From Kribbella sp. NBC_01245 (GTDB lineage Bacteria > Actinomycetota > Actinomycetes > Propionibacteriales > Kribbellaceae): 64,000 nt of DNA. A model generated the notes under the pieces. That model was not told where the DNA came from. It was given only the letters and a program-made list of their open reading frames with translations, and made no database searches. This document shows positions 27,271 through 37,073 of the stretch, piece by piece. How positions within the stretch are numbered: the first letter of the stretch is position 1; each line of letters opens with the position of its first letter. The stretch covers positions 1,736,001 to 1,800,000 of the forward strand of contig NZ_CP108487.1 in the NCBI RefSeq assembly GCF_036226525.1. The letters are read 5' to 3'. The position numbers and the translations under genes were made by a program.

Positions 27271-28685
27271 ACGACGTACTGGCGAGACTCCAGGCCCTCC
27301 AGGCGGGCGATCTGCCGACGCATGGTGGCAGCACGCTTGCGTATGTCTACGATTCCGGCCTCGCGGAAGCCGACGAGATCGGCCGCCAGGCCCTGGCGAT
27401 GTACGGCTCCACGAATGGCCTCGATCCGACGGTCTTCCCGAGTCTGCGCAAACTGGAGAACGACCTCATCGCGCACGCCACTCGCCTTCTCCACGGCCCT
27501 GGTACGACGGTTGGCACGGTCACGTCCGGCGGGACCGAGTCGATCCTGCTGGCGGTCCAGACGGCTCGCGATTCCCGGCCCGACATCGCGAATCCCAGCA
27601 TGGTGTTGCCGTCCACCGCGCATGCCGCCTTCCACAAGGCGGCCCACTATTTCGGCGTCCGGGCCGTCCTGGTGGACGTCGATCCCGCCACCTTCCGAGC
27701 CGACCCGGACGCGATGGCGGCGGCGTTTGACGCCACGACCGTGCTGGTCGTCGCCAGCGCCCCGTCGTACGCGCATGGTGTCGTCGACCCCATCCCGGCC
27801 ATCGCCGCCGCGGCCAACGCCCGGGACATCCGGTGTCACGTGGACGCGTGTATCGGCGGGTGGGTGTTGCCGTATCTGGACGACTCCCCCGCGTTCGACT
27901 TCGCGGTGCCAGGGGTGACGAGCGTTTCGGTCGACCTGCACAAATACGCGTACACCCCGAAAGGCGCGTCGATCCTGTTGCATCGGACGCCCGCGTTGCG
28001 ACGGCCTCAGTTCTTCGCGCATGCGGACTGGCCGGGTTACACGATGCTCAACGCGACGACCCAGTCGACGAAATCCGGCGCACCACTCGCCGCGGCCTGG
28101 GCCGTCATCCAGCACATCGGCGACGACGGATACCGCCGCTTGGCCGCGACCGCCGTCGCCACCACCCGTCGTCTGGCGGACGCGGTGAGCGAAATCGACG
28201 GCCTGACGTTATTGGCCGAGCCCGCGACGACCCTCTTCGCCGTACGGGCGGACGAGCGGGCCGACGTCTTCACCATCGCGGACGAGTTGGCCGAGCGCGG
28301 GTGGTTCGTGCAGCCGCAACTGGCGTTCCGTGGCGAGCCGCCTTCGTTGCACTTCAGCGTCAGCGCTGCGACGGCCACGCGGTACGACGAACTCGTGGCC
28401 GCGCTGGTCGCCTCGGTGGAGGCGGCGCGTTCGGCCGGGCCGGTGCGAGTGGCGGCCGAGTTGGCGGCGGCGGCCGCGGCGATCGATCCGGCGACCCTCG
28501 ATGACGCCGCGTTCGACGGCCTGCTGGAATTGGCGGGGCTGGGTGCCGCCAATGCGCTGCCTGATCGGATGGCACCGGTGAACGCCCTGCTGAACGTCGC
28601 ACCACCTCGGTTGCGGGAGGCCCTGCTGGTCGCCTTCCTGGACCGGCTGATGCGTCCCGAAACCGCTGAGGAGAGTCCGGTATGA
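27267..28685 (+). CDS. PLP-dependent decarboxylase / sphingosine-phosphate-lyase-like protein
   Basis: A 472-residue fold-type I PLP enzyme of the group II decarboxylase family. Landmarks are GTVTSGGTESILLAVQTAR (phosphate-binding), THAAFHKAAHYFGV near 110-125, HVDACIGGWVLPYL (PLP ring Asp) and the Schiff-base lysine in VSVDLHKYAYTPKGAS. This set, with YVYDSGLAEADEI at the N terminus, is closest to sphingosine-1-phosphate lyase and tyrosine decarboxylase-like enzymes. A C-terminal Ala-rich extension is unusual. It is coupled to an MFS transporter before it and a DyP peroxidase after it by ATGA overlaps, implying one pathway or shared regulation. Confidence 0.83.
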   Translation: MNDVLARLQALQAGDLPTHGGSTLAYVYDSGLAEADEIGRQALAMYGSTNGLDPTVFPSLRKLENDLIAHATRLLHGPGTTVGTVTSGGTESILLAVQTARDSRPDIANPSMVLPSTAHAAFHKAAHYFGVRAVLVDVDPATFRADPDAMAAAFDATTVLVVASAPSYAHGVVDPIPAIAAAANARDIRCHVDACIGGWVLPYLDDSPAFDFAVPGVTSVSVDLHKYAYTPKGASILLHRTPALRRPQFFAHADWPGYTMLNATTQSTKSGAPLAAAWAVIQHIGDDGYRRLAATAVATTRRLADAVSEIDGLTLLAEPATTLFAVRADERADVFTIADELAERGWFVQPQLAFRGEPPSLHFSVSAATATRYDELVAALVASVEAARSAGPVRVAAELAAAAAAIDPATLDDAAFDGLLELAGLGAANALPDRMAPVNALLNVAPPRLREALLVAFLDRLMRPETAEESPV

Positions 28686-29641
28686 CCGAGCCATACGCCA
28701 GCACCCCCGTGTTGCCGCAGTCGGTGCTGACGCCACTGAGCGGTTCGGCCATCTTCCTGGTCGTGCGGATCGAGCCGGGCGGCGAGCCGATGGCCCGGGA
28801 GATCCTCGAAGACGTCGGCGGGCTGGTTCGTTCGGTGGGCTTCCGGGTGCCGTCGGGGCAGCTCTCCTGCGTGACGAGCATCGGGTCGGACGCGTGGGAT
28901 CGCCTTTTCGCCGGGCCGCGGCCCGCCGGGCTGCACCCGTTCATCGAGCTCAACGGCGCCACGCATCGGGCGGTGTCGACGCCTGGAGATCTGTTGTTCC
29001 ATATCCGCGCGGCTCAGCAGGACCTGTGCTTCGAATTGGCCGGGCAGATCATGAAGAAGGCCGGTTCGGCGCTGACCGTGATCGACGAGGTGCACGGCTT
29101 CAAGTACTTCGAGATGCGCGACCTGCTCGGCTTCGTGGACGGCACCGAGAACCCGGTCGGCGTCGAGGCGGAGGCGGCCGTGCTGATCGGCTCGGAGGAC
29201 TCGGAATTCGCCGGCGGAAGCTACGTGATCGTGCAGAAGTACCTGCACGACCTCGAAGCGTGGAACGAGTTGACCGTCGAGGAACAGGAGCGAGTCGTCG
29301 GCCGGACCAAGCTGGACGACATCGAGCTCCCGGACGAGAAGAAGCCGTCGAACGCCCACGTCGCCCTCACCGTGGTGGAGGACGAGGACGGCAACGAGCT
29401 GGCGATCCTGCGCGACAACATGCCATTCGGCACGATCGGGACGAAGGAGTTCGGCACCTACTTCATCGGTTACGCCCGTACACCCGCGGTGACCGAGTTG
29501 ATGCTGCGCCGGATGTTCATCGGTGAGCCCGAGGGCAACCACGACCGCATCCTCGACTTCTCCCGCGCGGTCACGGGAACGCTGTTCTTCACCCCGTCCG
29601 CCGCCTTGCTCGACGACCTGCCCGGGCCGCCCGAGGGCTGA
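28682..29641 (+). CDS. DyP-type peroxidase
   Basis: A 319-residue heme peroxidase of the dye-decolourising family. The signature GFVDGTENPVG carries the distal Asp, and the proximal-histidine region (NAHVALTVVEDEDGN) and RDNMPFGTIGTKEFGTYFIG follow. There is no Tat signal, so this is a cytoplasmic (class B-like) enzyme. Such DyPs are often encapsulin cargo, but no encapsulin gene is adjacent and the C terminus (LPGPPEG) shows no clear targeting peptide. Its ATG overlaps the stop of the PLP decarboxylase. Peroxide produced in that pathway could be its substrate; this is inference. Confidence 0.92.
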   Translation: MTEPYASTPVLPQSVLTPLSGSAIFLVVRIEPGGEPMAREILEDVGGLVRSVGFRVPSGQLSCVTSIGSDAWDRLFAGPRPAGLHPFIELNGATHRAVSTPGDLLFHIRAAQQDLCFELAGQIMKKAGSALTVIDEVHGFKYFEMRDLLGFVDGTENPVGVEAEAAVLIGSEDSEFAGGSYVIVQKYLHDLEAWNELTVEEQERVVGRTKLDDIELPDEKKPSNAHVALTVVEDEDGNELAILRDNMPFGTIGTKEFGTYFIGYARTPAVTELMLRRMFIGEPEGNHDRILDFSRAVTGTLFFTPSAALLDDLPGPPEG

Positions 29642-29677
29642 CCCGGAATTGTCGGTGGCGTGCTACAGACTGGGTTC

Positions 29678-31225
29678 ATGTTGCTTGCGGATGTGGTGGC
29701 CACCTCGACGGCGCTCAGCCAGACGCGGTCGCGCCGCGCGAAGGCCGATCTGATCGCGACGCTGCTCACCACCGCGACCGACCCGGTCGAGACCGAGATC
29801 GTCGTGACGTACCTGTCCGGCGAGCTGCGCCAACGACGTACCGGCGTGGGCTGGCGGACGTTGGCGGACGCACCGGAGCCGGCCGTTTCCCCTGCGCTCA
29901 CGATCGAGCAGGTGGACGCCGCCTTTGCCGCGTTGGCCGCGATGGCCGGAGCGGGTTCGCAGGCCAAGCGGCGGGAGGCGGTCGACGCGTTGTTCGGGCA
30001 GGCCACGGCCGAGGAGCAACGTTTCCTGCGGCTCTTGGTCAGCGGCGAGTTACGCCAAGGCGCGCTCGACGGCGTGATGGCCGATGCCGTCGGCAAGGCC
30101 ACGGGTATTCCGCTGGAGAAGATCCGGGCCGCCACGATGTTGCGCGGTGCGGCCGCGCCGGTGGCCGTCGCGGTGCTGACCGAGGGCGAGGCCGGTCTCG
30201 ACCAGTTCGGGCTGGTGGTCGGGCGTGGCGTGCAGCCGATGCTCGCCCAGTCGGCCACGACGGTCGCGGACGCGATGGCCAAGACGGGTGTGCCCGCGGC
30301 GATCGAGTGGAAGCTCGACGGCATCCGCATCCAGGCCCATCGGGATGGCTCGCAGGTCACGGTTTTCACCCGCACGTTGGACGACATCACCACTCGCGTG
30401 CCGGAGGTGGTTTCGGCCGTGCTCGCGCTCAAGTGCGAGCAGGTCGTGCTCGACGGCGAGCTGATCGCGCTCCGGGCGGATGGCCGGCCCGAGGTCTTCC
30501 AGGTCACCGGCTCACGTACGGCGACCAAGGCCGCGACTGGTCCCGACAGCGTGCCCCTCACGCCGTACTTCTTCGACATCCTGCACATCGACGGACACGA
30601 CCTGCTGGGGCTCGACGGCGCCGAGCGGCACGAGTGGTTGAGCACGCTGGTGCCCGAGGCCAGCCGGATCCCCCGCTTTGTCACCGAGGATCCGGTTGCC
30701 GGCCAGGCCTTCTTCGAGGATGCGGTCCAGCGCGGCCACGAAGGGGTGATGGTCAAGTCGCTCGGCGTCGCGTATGAGGCTGGTCGCCGTGGCGCCGGCT
30801 GGGTGAAGGTGAAACAGACCCACACCCTCGATCTGGTCGTGCTCGCGGCCGAGTGGGGACATGGCAGGCGCCAGGGCAAACTGTCGAACATCCATCTGGG
30901 TGCGCGCGACGAGGAGACCGGCGAATTCGTCATGCTCGGCAAGACCTTCAAGGGCATGACCGACGAGCTGCTGGCGTGGCAGACGGAGAAGTTCCAGTCG
31001 ATCGAGCTGAGCCGCGACGCCTATACCGTGTTCGTGCGGCCTGAGGTGGTGGTCGAGATCGCCTTCGACGGCGTCCAGAACTCGACGCGTTATCCGGGCG
31101 GCATGGCGCTGCGCTTCGCCCGCGTGCTGCGCTACCGCGACGACAAGACCCCCGCCGAGGCCGACACCGTGCAAGCCGTGCGGGCTGTCCGCGCCCTCCA
31201 TCAACCGGAGCAAGCAGATGACTGA
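29678..31225 (+). CDS. ligB: ATP-dependent DNA ligase (LigB type)
   Basis: A 515-residue actinobacterial ATP-dependent ligase. An N-terminal helical DNA-binding domain (RRAKADLIATLLTTA, LSGELRQRRTGVGWRTL) precedes the adenylation domain with the nucleotidyl lysine in EWKLDGIRIQAHRDG, then ELIALRADGRPE, GHEGVMVKS and the OB-fold motif GWVKVKQTHTLDLVV. I chose ATG at 29678 because the homologous family begins MLL-x-DVV; the upstream GTG adds only six residues. Length agrees with mycobacterial LigB. It is a backup ligase beside the NAD-dependent LigA. It overlaps the next gene by 8 bases. Confidence 0.92.
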   Translation: MLLADVVATSTALSQTRSRRAKADLIATLLTTATDPVETEIVVTYLSGELRQRRTGVGWRTLADAPEPAVSPALTIEQVDAAFAALAAMAGAGSQAKRREAVDALFGQATAEEQRFLRLLVSGELRQGALDGVMADAVGKATGIPLEKIRAATMLRGAAAPVAVAVLTEGEAGLDQFGLVVGRGVQPMLAQSATTVADAMAKTGVPAAIEWKLDGIRIQAHRDGSQVTVFTRTLDDITTRVPEVVSAVLALKCEQVVLDGELIALRADGRPEVFQVTGSRTATKAATGPDSVPLTPYFFDILHIDGHDLLGLDGAERHEWLSTLVPEASRIPRFVTEDPVAGQAFFEDAVQRGHEGVMVKSLGVAYEAGRRGAGWVKVKQTHTLDLVVLAAEWGHGRRQGKLSNIHLGARDEETGEFVMLGKTFKGMTDELLAWQTEKFQSIELSRDAYTVFVRPEVVVEIAFDGVQNSTRYPGGMALRFARVLRYRDDKTPAEADTVQAVRAVRALHQPEQADD

Positions 31226-31895
31226 GAACCAGCAACTCGAGCCCGATCGGGAGCGCGACGCGAACCGACTGGCCGCGGCCGCGCGCGAGGCGAACGATCC
31301 GACCGGCTGGTTCGACCGGCTGTACGTCGCGGCCGGGCAGGGCGAGGCCGTGGTGCCGTGGGATCGCGGTGGGCCGAATCCCGCCCTGGTCGAGTGGATC
31401 GAGAAGGTTCGGCCCACCGGCGAACGGGCGCTGGTCGTCGGCACCGGTCCCGGCTGGGATGCCGAGTTCGTCGGCAGCCTCGGCTTCGAGACGACGGCCT
31501 TCGACATTTCTCCGGCCGCGATCGAGGCGGTCCGTGCGGCCCATCCCGACTCGCCGGTGCACTACCAGGTCGCGGATCTGCTGAATCCGCCGGCCGAGTG
31601 GCGTCAGTCGTTCGACTTCATCGTCGAGATCTATACCGTGCAGTCCTTGCCGGAGGACCTTCAGCCCGCGGCGACGGCCAACGTGTCGGCCCAACTCGCG
31701 CCGGGCGGCTCGTTGCTCGTGATCGCGTCCGCCCGGGATGAGCCCGTTCAACCGGTCGACGGTCCGCCGTGGCCGCTCAGCCGGGCGAGTGTGGAGGCCT
31801 TCGCCACCGATGGCGTCCGCCAGGTCGAGCTCGAGCGGCTGCCCCATCCGACCGCGCCCGGTTCCTACCGCTGGCGAGCGTTGTTCACCCGCTGA
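31218..31895 (+). CDS. SAM-dependent methyltransferase, TPMT-like
   Basis: A 225-residue class I methyltransferase. The N terminus has WFDRLYVAAGQGEAVVPWDR (the W-x-x-x-Y and VPWD pattern of thiopurine methyltransferase-like proteins). The SAM motif is ALVVGTGPGWDAEFVGSLGF, followed by TAFDISPAAIEAV (acidic end of beta 2) and IVEIYTVQSLPEDL. It is coupled to ligB by an 8-base overlap, which does not reveal the substrate. Natural substrates of bacterial TPMT relatives include thiols, selenium and tellurium compounds; none can be assigned here. Confidence 0.82.
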   Translation: MTENQQLEPDRERDANRLAAAAREANDPTGWFDRLYVAAGQGEAVVPWDRGGPNPALVEWIEKVRPTGERALVVGTGPGWDAEFVGSLGFETTAFDISPAAIEAVRAAHPDSPVHYQVADLLNPPAEWRQSFDFIVEIYTVQSLPEDLQPAATANVSAQLAPGGSLLVIASARDEPVQPVDGPPWPLSRASVEAFATDGVRQVELERLPHPTAPGSYRWRALFTR

Positions 31896-31936
31896 TCGAG
31901 CTGCCGACGATGGCGATCACCGTCCGCGAGACCTGA

Positions 31937-33835
31937 TCACCAGGACCCGCCGCCACCACCTCCACCGCCGTCGCCCGCGGAACCACCGCCGGAGCTGGAG
32001 TCGAAGCCGCTGCTGAAGCCGGACGAACTGCCGCCACCTCCGCCGAAGCCCGAGCTGCCGCCGCCCGAGAACCAGCTCGAGCCGGACGAAGACTCGGTCG
32101 GTGGCGGCGCCGGCGGGGTGAACGACAAGCTCAACTGCTGCGCGAGCAGAACCGTCGTAAAGGAGGTGTCGAAGTACGACGGCCCGTCGTACCAGTCGGC
32201 CGTCGCCGGGATCCGGCCGGCCGCGACGAGCTCGGCGCAGACCTCCTGCCAGCGATCGGCCAGGCCGAAGGCGATTGCCCAAGGCAAGTACCGGCTGAAG
32301 ATGTCCTCGCCCTCCTCGAACCGCAGCTGGTCCGCCTCGGCCGTCGCGAGGTACGTCTTGAACCCGAGCACCTGGTCGGTCATCGCACGCCCGGCGGCCG
32401 ATCGACAGCCCTTGGCCCGCGCGTTGCTCATCACGTTCAGGCTGATACCGGCGACCAGCATCGCGCCGGCCACCAGTACGCCGTCCACGAAATGCCTGGT
32501 GCCGTTGCCGACGATGAAGCCAAGAATGAGCCCGACCCCGCCGAGGCCGATCGCCAGTCCGAGACCGCCACCGGAGGTCGACGGCATCCGCTCGTACCAG
32601 GCGTGCTTGTACACCTGGTGCCGTACGTGGTCGACCAGCCTTCCGTGCGCCGTCGCCATACTGCCGTCACCGCGTCGCAGCGTGCGGCTCTCCCCCGCCT
32701 GGAGCGGCTGGAACAACGCGTTCAGCAGCTCCCGCTCATGCGGGTGTTTCGTCAGCGCAGGATCGAGCAGAACTACGGTCGTCGTGGACCTGTCCGTGCC
32801 GCCCTCGATCCGAACGGCGCCTCGCACCGCCAGATCGACCAACGTTGCGGCCGTCTCGACCGTCGTGAGTTCGCCGTCGAGCAGGAAGCCCGCCTCGGCC
32901 ACCGCGATCGGCGGCGGCGAATACGCGACCGGAATCTGGTTATCCCGCAACGTGTTCGGGCCGACCACAGCGCCTGCCAAGCCAGTCGTACCCGGCGGCA
33001 GCTCGGCATACCGCTTGTCCCGACGCGACGTACGCGTCCGCGCGATCGCGCCCACCGGCACCAGCAGGCCCACCGCCCCGGCCGCGACCAGCACACCGGC
33101 CGACGCGCCGTCCTTCATCGGCTCCTCTTCCCAGGGCCCACTATCGGTCGGGTACGGGTAGTCACCACCGGGATAGTCCGTCGGATCACTAGTCGGCTCA
33201 ACGCCGCTATCCGCAGCCTCCTCGAGCACCGGCTTGTCGTTGCGGACCAGGCCCGGCTTGATCGCCGCGACGTACGTCAGCTGACTCCCCCGCGGCAGCG
33301 ACGGGTGCGAGAAGACGCCCTTCCCAGCCTTGACCGCGCGACTCGCACACCGCGTTTTACTCTTGCCCGGAGCGGCCCAGCAGTCGACCTTCGTCACTCC
33401 ACCCGGCACCTGGAGCGTCACGCCGATCTTGCTCATCGGCCCGCTCCACCGGGAGCCGGTGGCGTCCCAATACACCTCGCTGTGGTCCTTGAAGTGCCGC
33501 AGCGCTCCCGTCACCCGGTACTTGATGACGTACGTCGCGGTCGGGCCGCTGACGGTCTCATCCGCCGAGCCGATCCGGAGCCGCAGGCCGACCTGGCGTC
33601 CGAGCCCCTGGTCGAGATCGAGTGGTTCCTCGCTCACCTCGGCGTTCGCGCCGGAGGGGCTCGAGACCTGGACGCCGGTCACGCGATAGAGCTGGTCCTT
33701 GCTCAGATCGTCCACATACGGCTCGCGCACCAGCAGGTCGCGGAAAATGCCATGCGGGTCTGCCTTGCCGAACCGATAGACAATCGTCTCCGTCACATGC
33801 AGCACGCCGTCACTGTAAGTGGCGACCAGGATCAC
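31937..33835 (-). CDS. DUF2207-family membrane protein lacking a signal peptide
   Basis: A 632-residue DUF2207 protein. The extracytoplasmic domain spans about residues 1-190 (YSDGVLHVTETIVYRFG, GIFRDLLVREPYVD, YRVTGALRHFKDHSEVYWDA), then a transmembrane helix near 240 (GVLVAAGAVGLLVPVGAIA). A cytoplasmic domain, two adjacent helices near 420-470 and a long Ser/Gly tail (repeats of SSGFGGGGGS type, then GGGGGGGGSW) complete the family pattern. Normal members start with a signal peptide. Here the only start is GTG at 33835, inside the first beta-strand, and an in-frame stop lies 13 codons upstream, 57 bases from the previous gene. It may be 5'-truncated. Function of the family is unknown. Confidence 0.75.
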   Translation of the reverse strand: MILVATYSDGVLHVTETIVYRFGKADPHGIFRDLLVREPYVDDLSKDQLYRVTGVQVSSPSGANAEVSEEPLDLDQGLGRQVGLRLRIGSADETVSGPTATYVIKYRVTGALRHFKDHSEVYWDATGSRWSGPMSKIGVTLQVPGGVTKVDCWAAPGKSKTRCASRAVKAGKGVFSHPSLPRGSQLTYVAAIKPGLVRNDKPVLEEAADSGVEPTSDPTDYPGGDYPYPTDSGPWEEEPMKDGASAGVLVAAGAVGLLVPVGAIARTRTSRRDKRYAELPPGTTGLAGAVVGPNTLRDNQIPVAYSPPPIAVAEAGFLLDGELTTVETAATLVDLAVRGAVRIEGGTDRSTTTVVLLDPALTKHPHERELLNALFQPLQAGESRTLRRGDGSMATAHGRLVDHVRHQVYKHAWYERMPSTSGGGLGLAIGLGGVGLILGFIVGNGTRHFVDGVLVAGAMLVAGISLNVMSNARAKGCRSAAGRAMTDQVLGFKTYLATAEADQLRFEEGEDIFSRYLPWAIAFGLADRWQEVCAELVAAGRIPATADWYDGPSYFDTSFTTVLLAQQLSLSFTPPAPPPTESSSGSSWFSGGGSSGFGGGGGSSSGFSSGFDSSSGGGSAGDGGGGGGGGSW

Positions 33836-33892
33836 GATCGGCGATCCGCCCGTTGCAGGTACCTGCAGCCCTCAGGTGGGAACCACGGCGGG

Positions 33893-36186
33893 TCACGACG
33901 CGTCGTGGATCACCCCGGTCAGGGTCAACGGCAGCTTCGGTGTATCGCCACTCGAGCTCGTGACCTTGACCTGGAACCGCTCATCCGGCTCGTCCAGGCC
34001 GTCCGCGATCGCCGGCACCGCCAGCCAACCCACCGTCTGGCCGAGCGCGATCTCCCCTTGGTCCACCGGGTACGGCGGATCGCTCGGCGGGCTCATCGAA
34101 CTCCGGAAGTCCTTGCCCAACTCGGCCGTACCGTTCACGAACTCGCCTTCGAACCACCAGACCTTGTCGCTCGGCGCCGACAACTTCATCGGGAAGCGAA
34201 TCGTGCCGCCTTCGGTTCCTTCGCCGTCTCCGATCGTCAGCACCGGTTCCGGGTCGTCGTCCAGCACCTTGCCCACGCCGGCCGCGTCGGTCACCACCGC
34301 GTCGTGCGCACCGGACAGCACCATCCCGAACGACACATCCCAACCATCCCGCGTGTTCGCATGCACCGGCACCTCGACCTTCAGCCGGGTCTGGCCGGGC
34401 TCGAACACGATCCGCTGCAGCCTTCGCGGCACCACGTTGCCCTCGCCGCTCCGGTACCAAACGGTCTCTGCGTTCACGCTCACCGGCACCGTCGACGGCC
34501 GGGACATCGAGACTGTGAAGCCGACCGACTTCGTGCCGCTATCCCCCTCGACGATCTCGGGCGCATCGCTGACCGACAGCGTCGGCAAGGCGATCGGACC
34601 CGTCGACCCGACGCCCGGCTTCGAGAAGGCGAGATCCGAGACGTACGCCGATCCGGCCGCGACCCGATCCGTACGGAACTCCACCGTCCGAACGTCGGCA
34701 AGATCCACCCCACGCAACGCCGCCAGCTCGAACCGCACCACACCATCGCGACGTGACCACGCCAACCGCGTCACCGCCGGAATGGGCGCGAGCGGCGCGA
34801 GGGCCGCCACATCCCAATGCGGATAGCGCAACACCAGATCGCTCGCCACACACGCCATCCCCGCACACGCCCGAGCCGTCACGCTGCCGCGAATCGCATC
34901 GGCGGGCAGCGGAGCGTCGAGCCGATTCAGGTCGTACCGCGTCGCCGCCTGAGCAGTGACTCGCGTGATCGCCCGGCCGACCGAGGCGGGCTTCGCGTTC
35001 GAGCCGTCCAGCAACGGCAGCAACGCCTTCTCGCCACCGAGTTCGATCCGGAAGAACCCGGCGATGTACGCACGACCGACGGCCAGCTGCTCGGTTGCCG
35101 ACAACCGCTGTGGCGATTTCGCGCCGCACGGCTGATCGTTCTCGGCCCCTTCCCAGTCCTCGAAGGAGGTGCTGTTGTCGGTCGACGTACCCGGCGTCCA
35201 TTCGGTGTTGAAGTTGTGGTTGGCCCCGATCGCCACCACGGTCGAACGCGCGGCACGGTCCCCGGTGGCGGCGTAGCGCCCGTCGTCGAAGTAGTGCTGA
35301 CCTTGCAGGTTGTGCGCATCGCCATCGCAGTACGGCAGGATCACGTTCATCGCCGCCCCCGGCAGCACCGATCGGACAAAGTTGACCGGGGCAAGCGGTT
35401 GGACCGCGCGGATGCCGTACGGCGCACCGCGCTCGAGGTTGATCAACCCGGCCCGTACGACGCCCTCACCACCTCGCGAGTGGCCCATCAACCCGACGTT
35501 GCCGAGATCCACCTTGCCCACGTACGTCGTACCGAACGGGATGCCGCCGGTGGTCGACCACTTCCGCCAAAGGTCGAGGTGTGCCAGCACCAGCTCACCG
35601 CGGGCCTGCGTACCGGTGTCGTAGCTGTCGCCGTCCTGCGCGTTGATGCCGTTGGCGCTGATCGAAACGACCTGGTATCCGTTACTGGCCAGGGCCCGCG
35701 CGGGATCGTCGTACCCGCGATAGCTCGGAATCGGCTTCAGCCCCTCGTCACACGGCCAGTACCTGGTGGCCTCGGCGTCGCCGTAGCAGGAGTTGTGCTT
35801 GGATCCACCGCCATCGTCTTGCCCTGTTTCGCCTTGGACCAGTCCGCACCACGACCACCGGCCTTCGAACGGCCGCTTTGGACCTCGTGTGACCAAACGA
35901 GTTCCACTTTCGTAGCCCGCGCGACCACGCGATCGGTGGTGATCGCCGTGAGAGTCCGGCCGTCCGGCGAGGCCACGGCCCGGCCGATCGGCTTGCCGTT
36001 CACCGCGAGGTACGGCAACGACCCGCGCGTCACCACGGGTGCGTCGAGCCGCAACTGGACCCGATATCCGTCCGGCACCTGATCGATCACCCACGGTGGG
36101 CGGGCGTGCGCGGTGGTGGTGGACGGCACCACCAGACCACAGGCGACCAGCACCACTGCCGTGACGGCTCTTCCGAATGCACCCAC
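33893..36186 (-). pseudogene. secreted alpha/beta hydrolase with C-terminal Calx-beta-like repeats, frameshifted
   Basis: Two overlapping frames together make one protein of about 764 residues. The first starts at GTG 36186 after AGGAAGAGG, with a signal peptide (GRAVTAVVLVACGLVV, cleavage after AHA) and a beta-rich N-terminal domain. It leaves phase near 35815, where KQGKT in one frame should join DGGGSKHNSCYGD in the other. The second continues with a hydrolase core (nucleophile in LMGHSRGGEG) and two Calx-beta-like repeats (EIVEGDSGTKSVGFTVSMSR; LTIGDGEGTEGGTIRFPMKL). One inserted base would restore the frame exactly. No slippery heptamer is present. It is either a real -1 mutation or a sequencing error. 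Substrate unknown; it is extracellular if made. Confidence 0.7.
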
Positions 36187-36380
36187 GAAAAGACCTCTTC
36201 CTCGCCAGACGGGACAACCTGGAATGAGGTTCGCCGGGTCCGGCCGCAGGCAGGTATCAATCCGTGCTCCGCCACGGCTCAAAGTTGTGCCATGCTGAAA
36301 CACGGGCCAACTTGGCCCTCGGCGCGGCGTGACGAGTCTGCAGGGGCCAGTCCACGCGACTGAACCCTCGGGAGCCCGCC

Positions 36381-37073
36381 GTGGTCCACTTCGATCCGGC
36401 CGAACCACTAGCCGCTCAGACCTTCGCGGAGCTCGCGCTGGAACTCCATGACGCGCCGAGCGTCGAGGACACAGTCGAGGCGGTGCTCGAATTCGCCCTG
36501 CAAGCGGTCAACTGCACCCATGCCGGCCTGACCCTCAGCAGCAGGGGCCGCGCGGAGATCGGCGCGGTCACCGATCCGGCCGTCGAGTCGATCCACCAGT
36601 GGCAGATCGACACCGGCGACGGACCGCTCATCACCTCGTTGCGGGAGCAGATCAACATCGGCACCCCCGATACCCGGGCCGATGAGCGCTGGCCCGAATG
36701 GGGCAGCAAGATCGCCGAGATGGGTATCGCCAGCGGGTTGCAAGTGCCACTGGCGGTCGGGGACCACACCGTCGGCGTGCTCAGCCTCTACAGCACCGAG
36801 GTCGATGCCTTCAGCAACGATGACCTGGCGGTCGCGCACATCCTGGCCTGGCACGCGTCAATCGCCGTGGCCGCCGCCCGGCACCAGGCGTCGATGGTTC
36901 AGGCGATCGACGCGCGCAAGCTGGTCGGTCAGGCGATGGGCATCCTGATGATGAAGTTCGACGTGGACGGCGATCGGGCCTTCGCGATCCTGAAGCGCTA
37001 CTCGCAGGACAACAACCGCAAACTGCGCGACGTCGCGCAGGAGGTCGTCGACACCCGCAAGCTCCCGCACTAG
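36381..37073 (+). CDS. GAF-ANTAR regulator, copy 1
   Basis: A 230-residue cytoplasmic protein: GAF sensor domain at about residues 15-160, ANTAR RNA-binding domain at about 170-225 (DARKLVGQAMGILMMKFDVD, AFAILKRYSQDNNRKLRDVA). ANTAR domains bind paired hairpins in nascent mRNA and act as antiterminators, so this is a ligand-sensing post-initiation regulator. It is paralogous to the minus-strand gene at 39.8-40.5 kb; the ANTAR halves are nearly identical, the GAF halves less so. The GTG start at 36381 was taken from the open frame. Its stop overlaps the stop of the convergent ECF sigma gene. Confidence 0.9.
   Translation: MVHFDPAEPLAAQTFAELALELHDAPSVEDTVEAVLEFALQAVNCTHAGLTLSSRGRAEIGAVTDPAVESIHQWQIDTGDGPLITSLREQINIGTPDTRADERWPEWGSKIAEMGIASGLQVPLAVGDHTVGVLSLYSTEVDAFSNDDLAVAHILAWHASIAVAAARHQASMVQAIDARKLVGQAMGILMMKFDVDGDRAFAILKRYSQDNNRKLRDVAQEVVDTRKLPH
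36930..37003 (+). repeat. 74-bp perfect inverted repeat, copy in GAF-ANTAR 1
   Basis: This stretch of the ANTAR-coding part is identical, base for base, to the reverse complement of 39838-39911 in the second GAF-ANTAR gene. Synonymous positions are also identical, which points to recent duplication or gene conversion. Confidence 0.9.
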
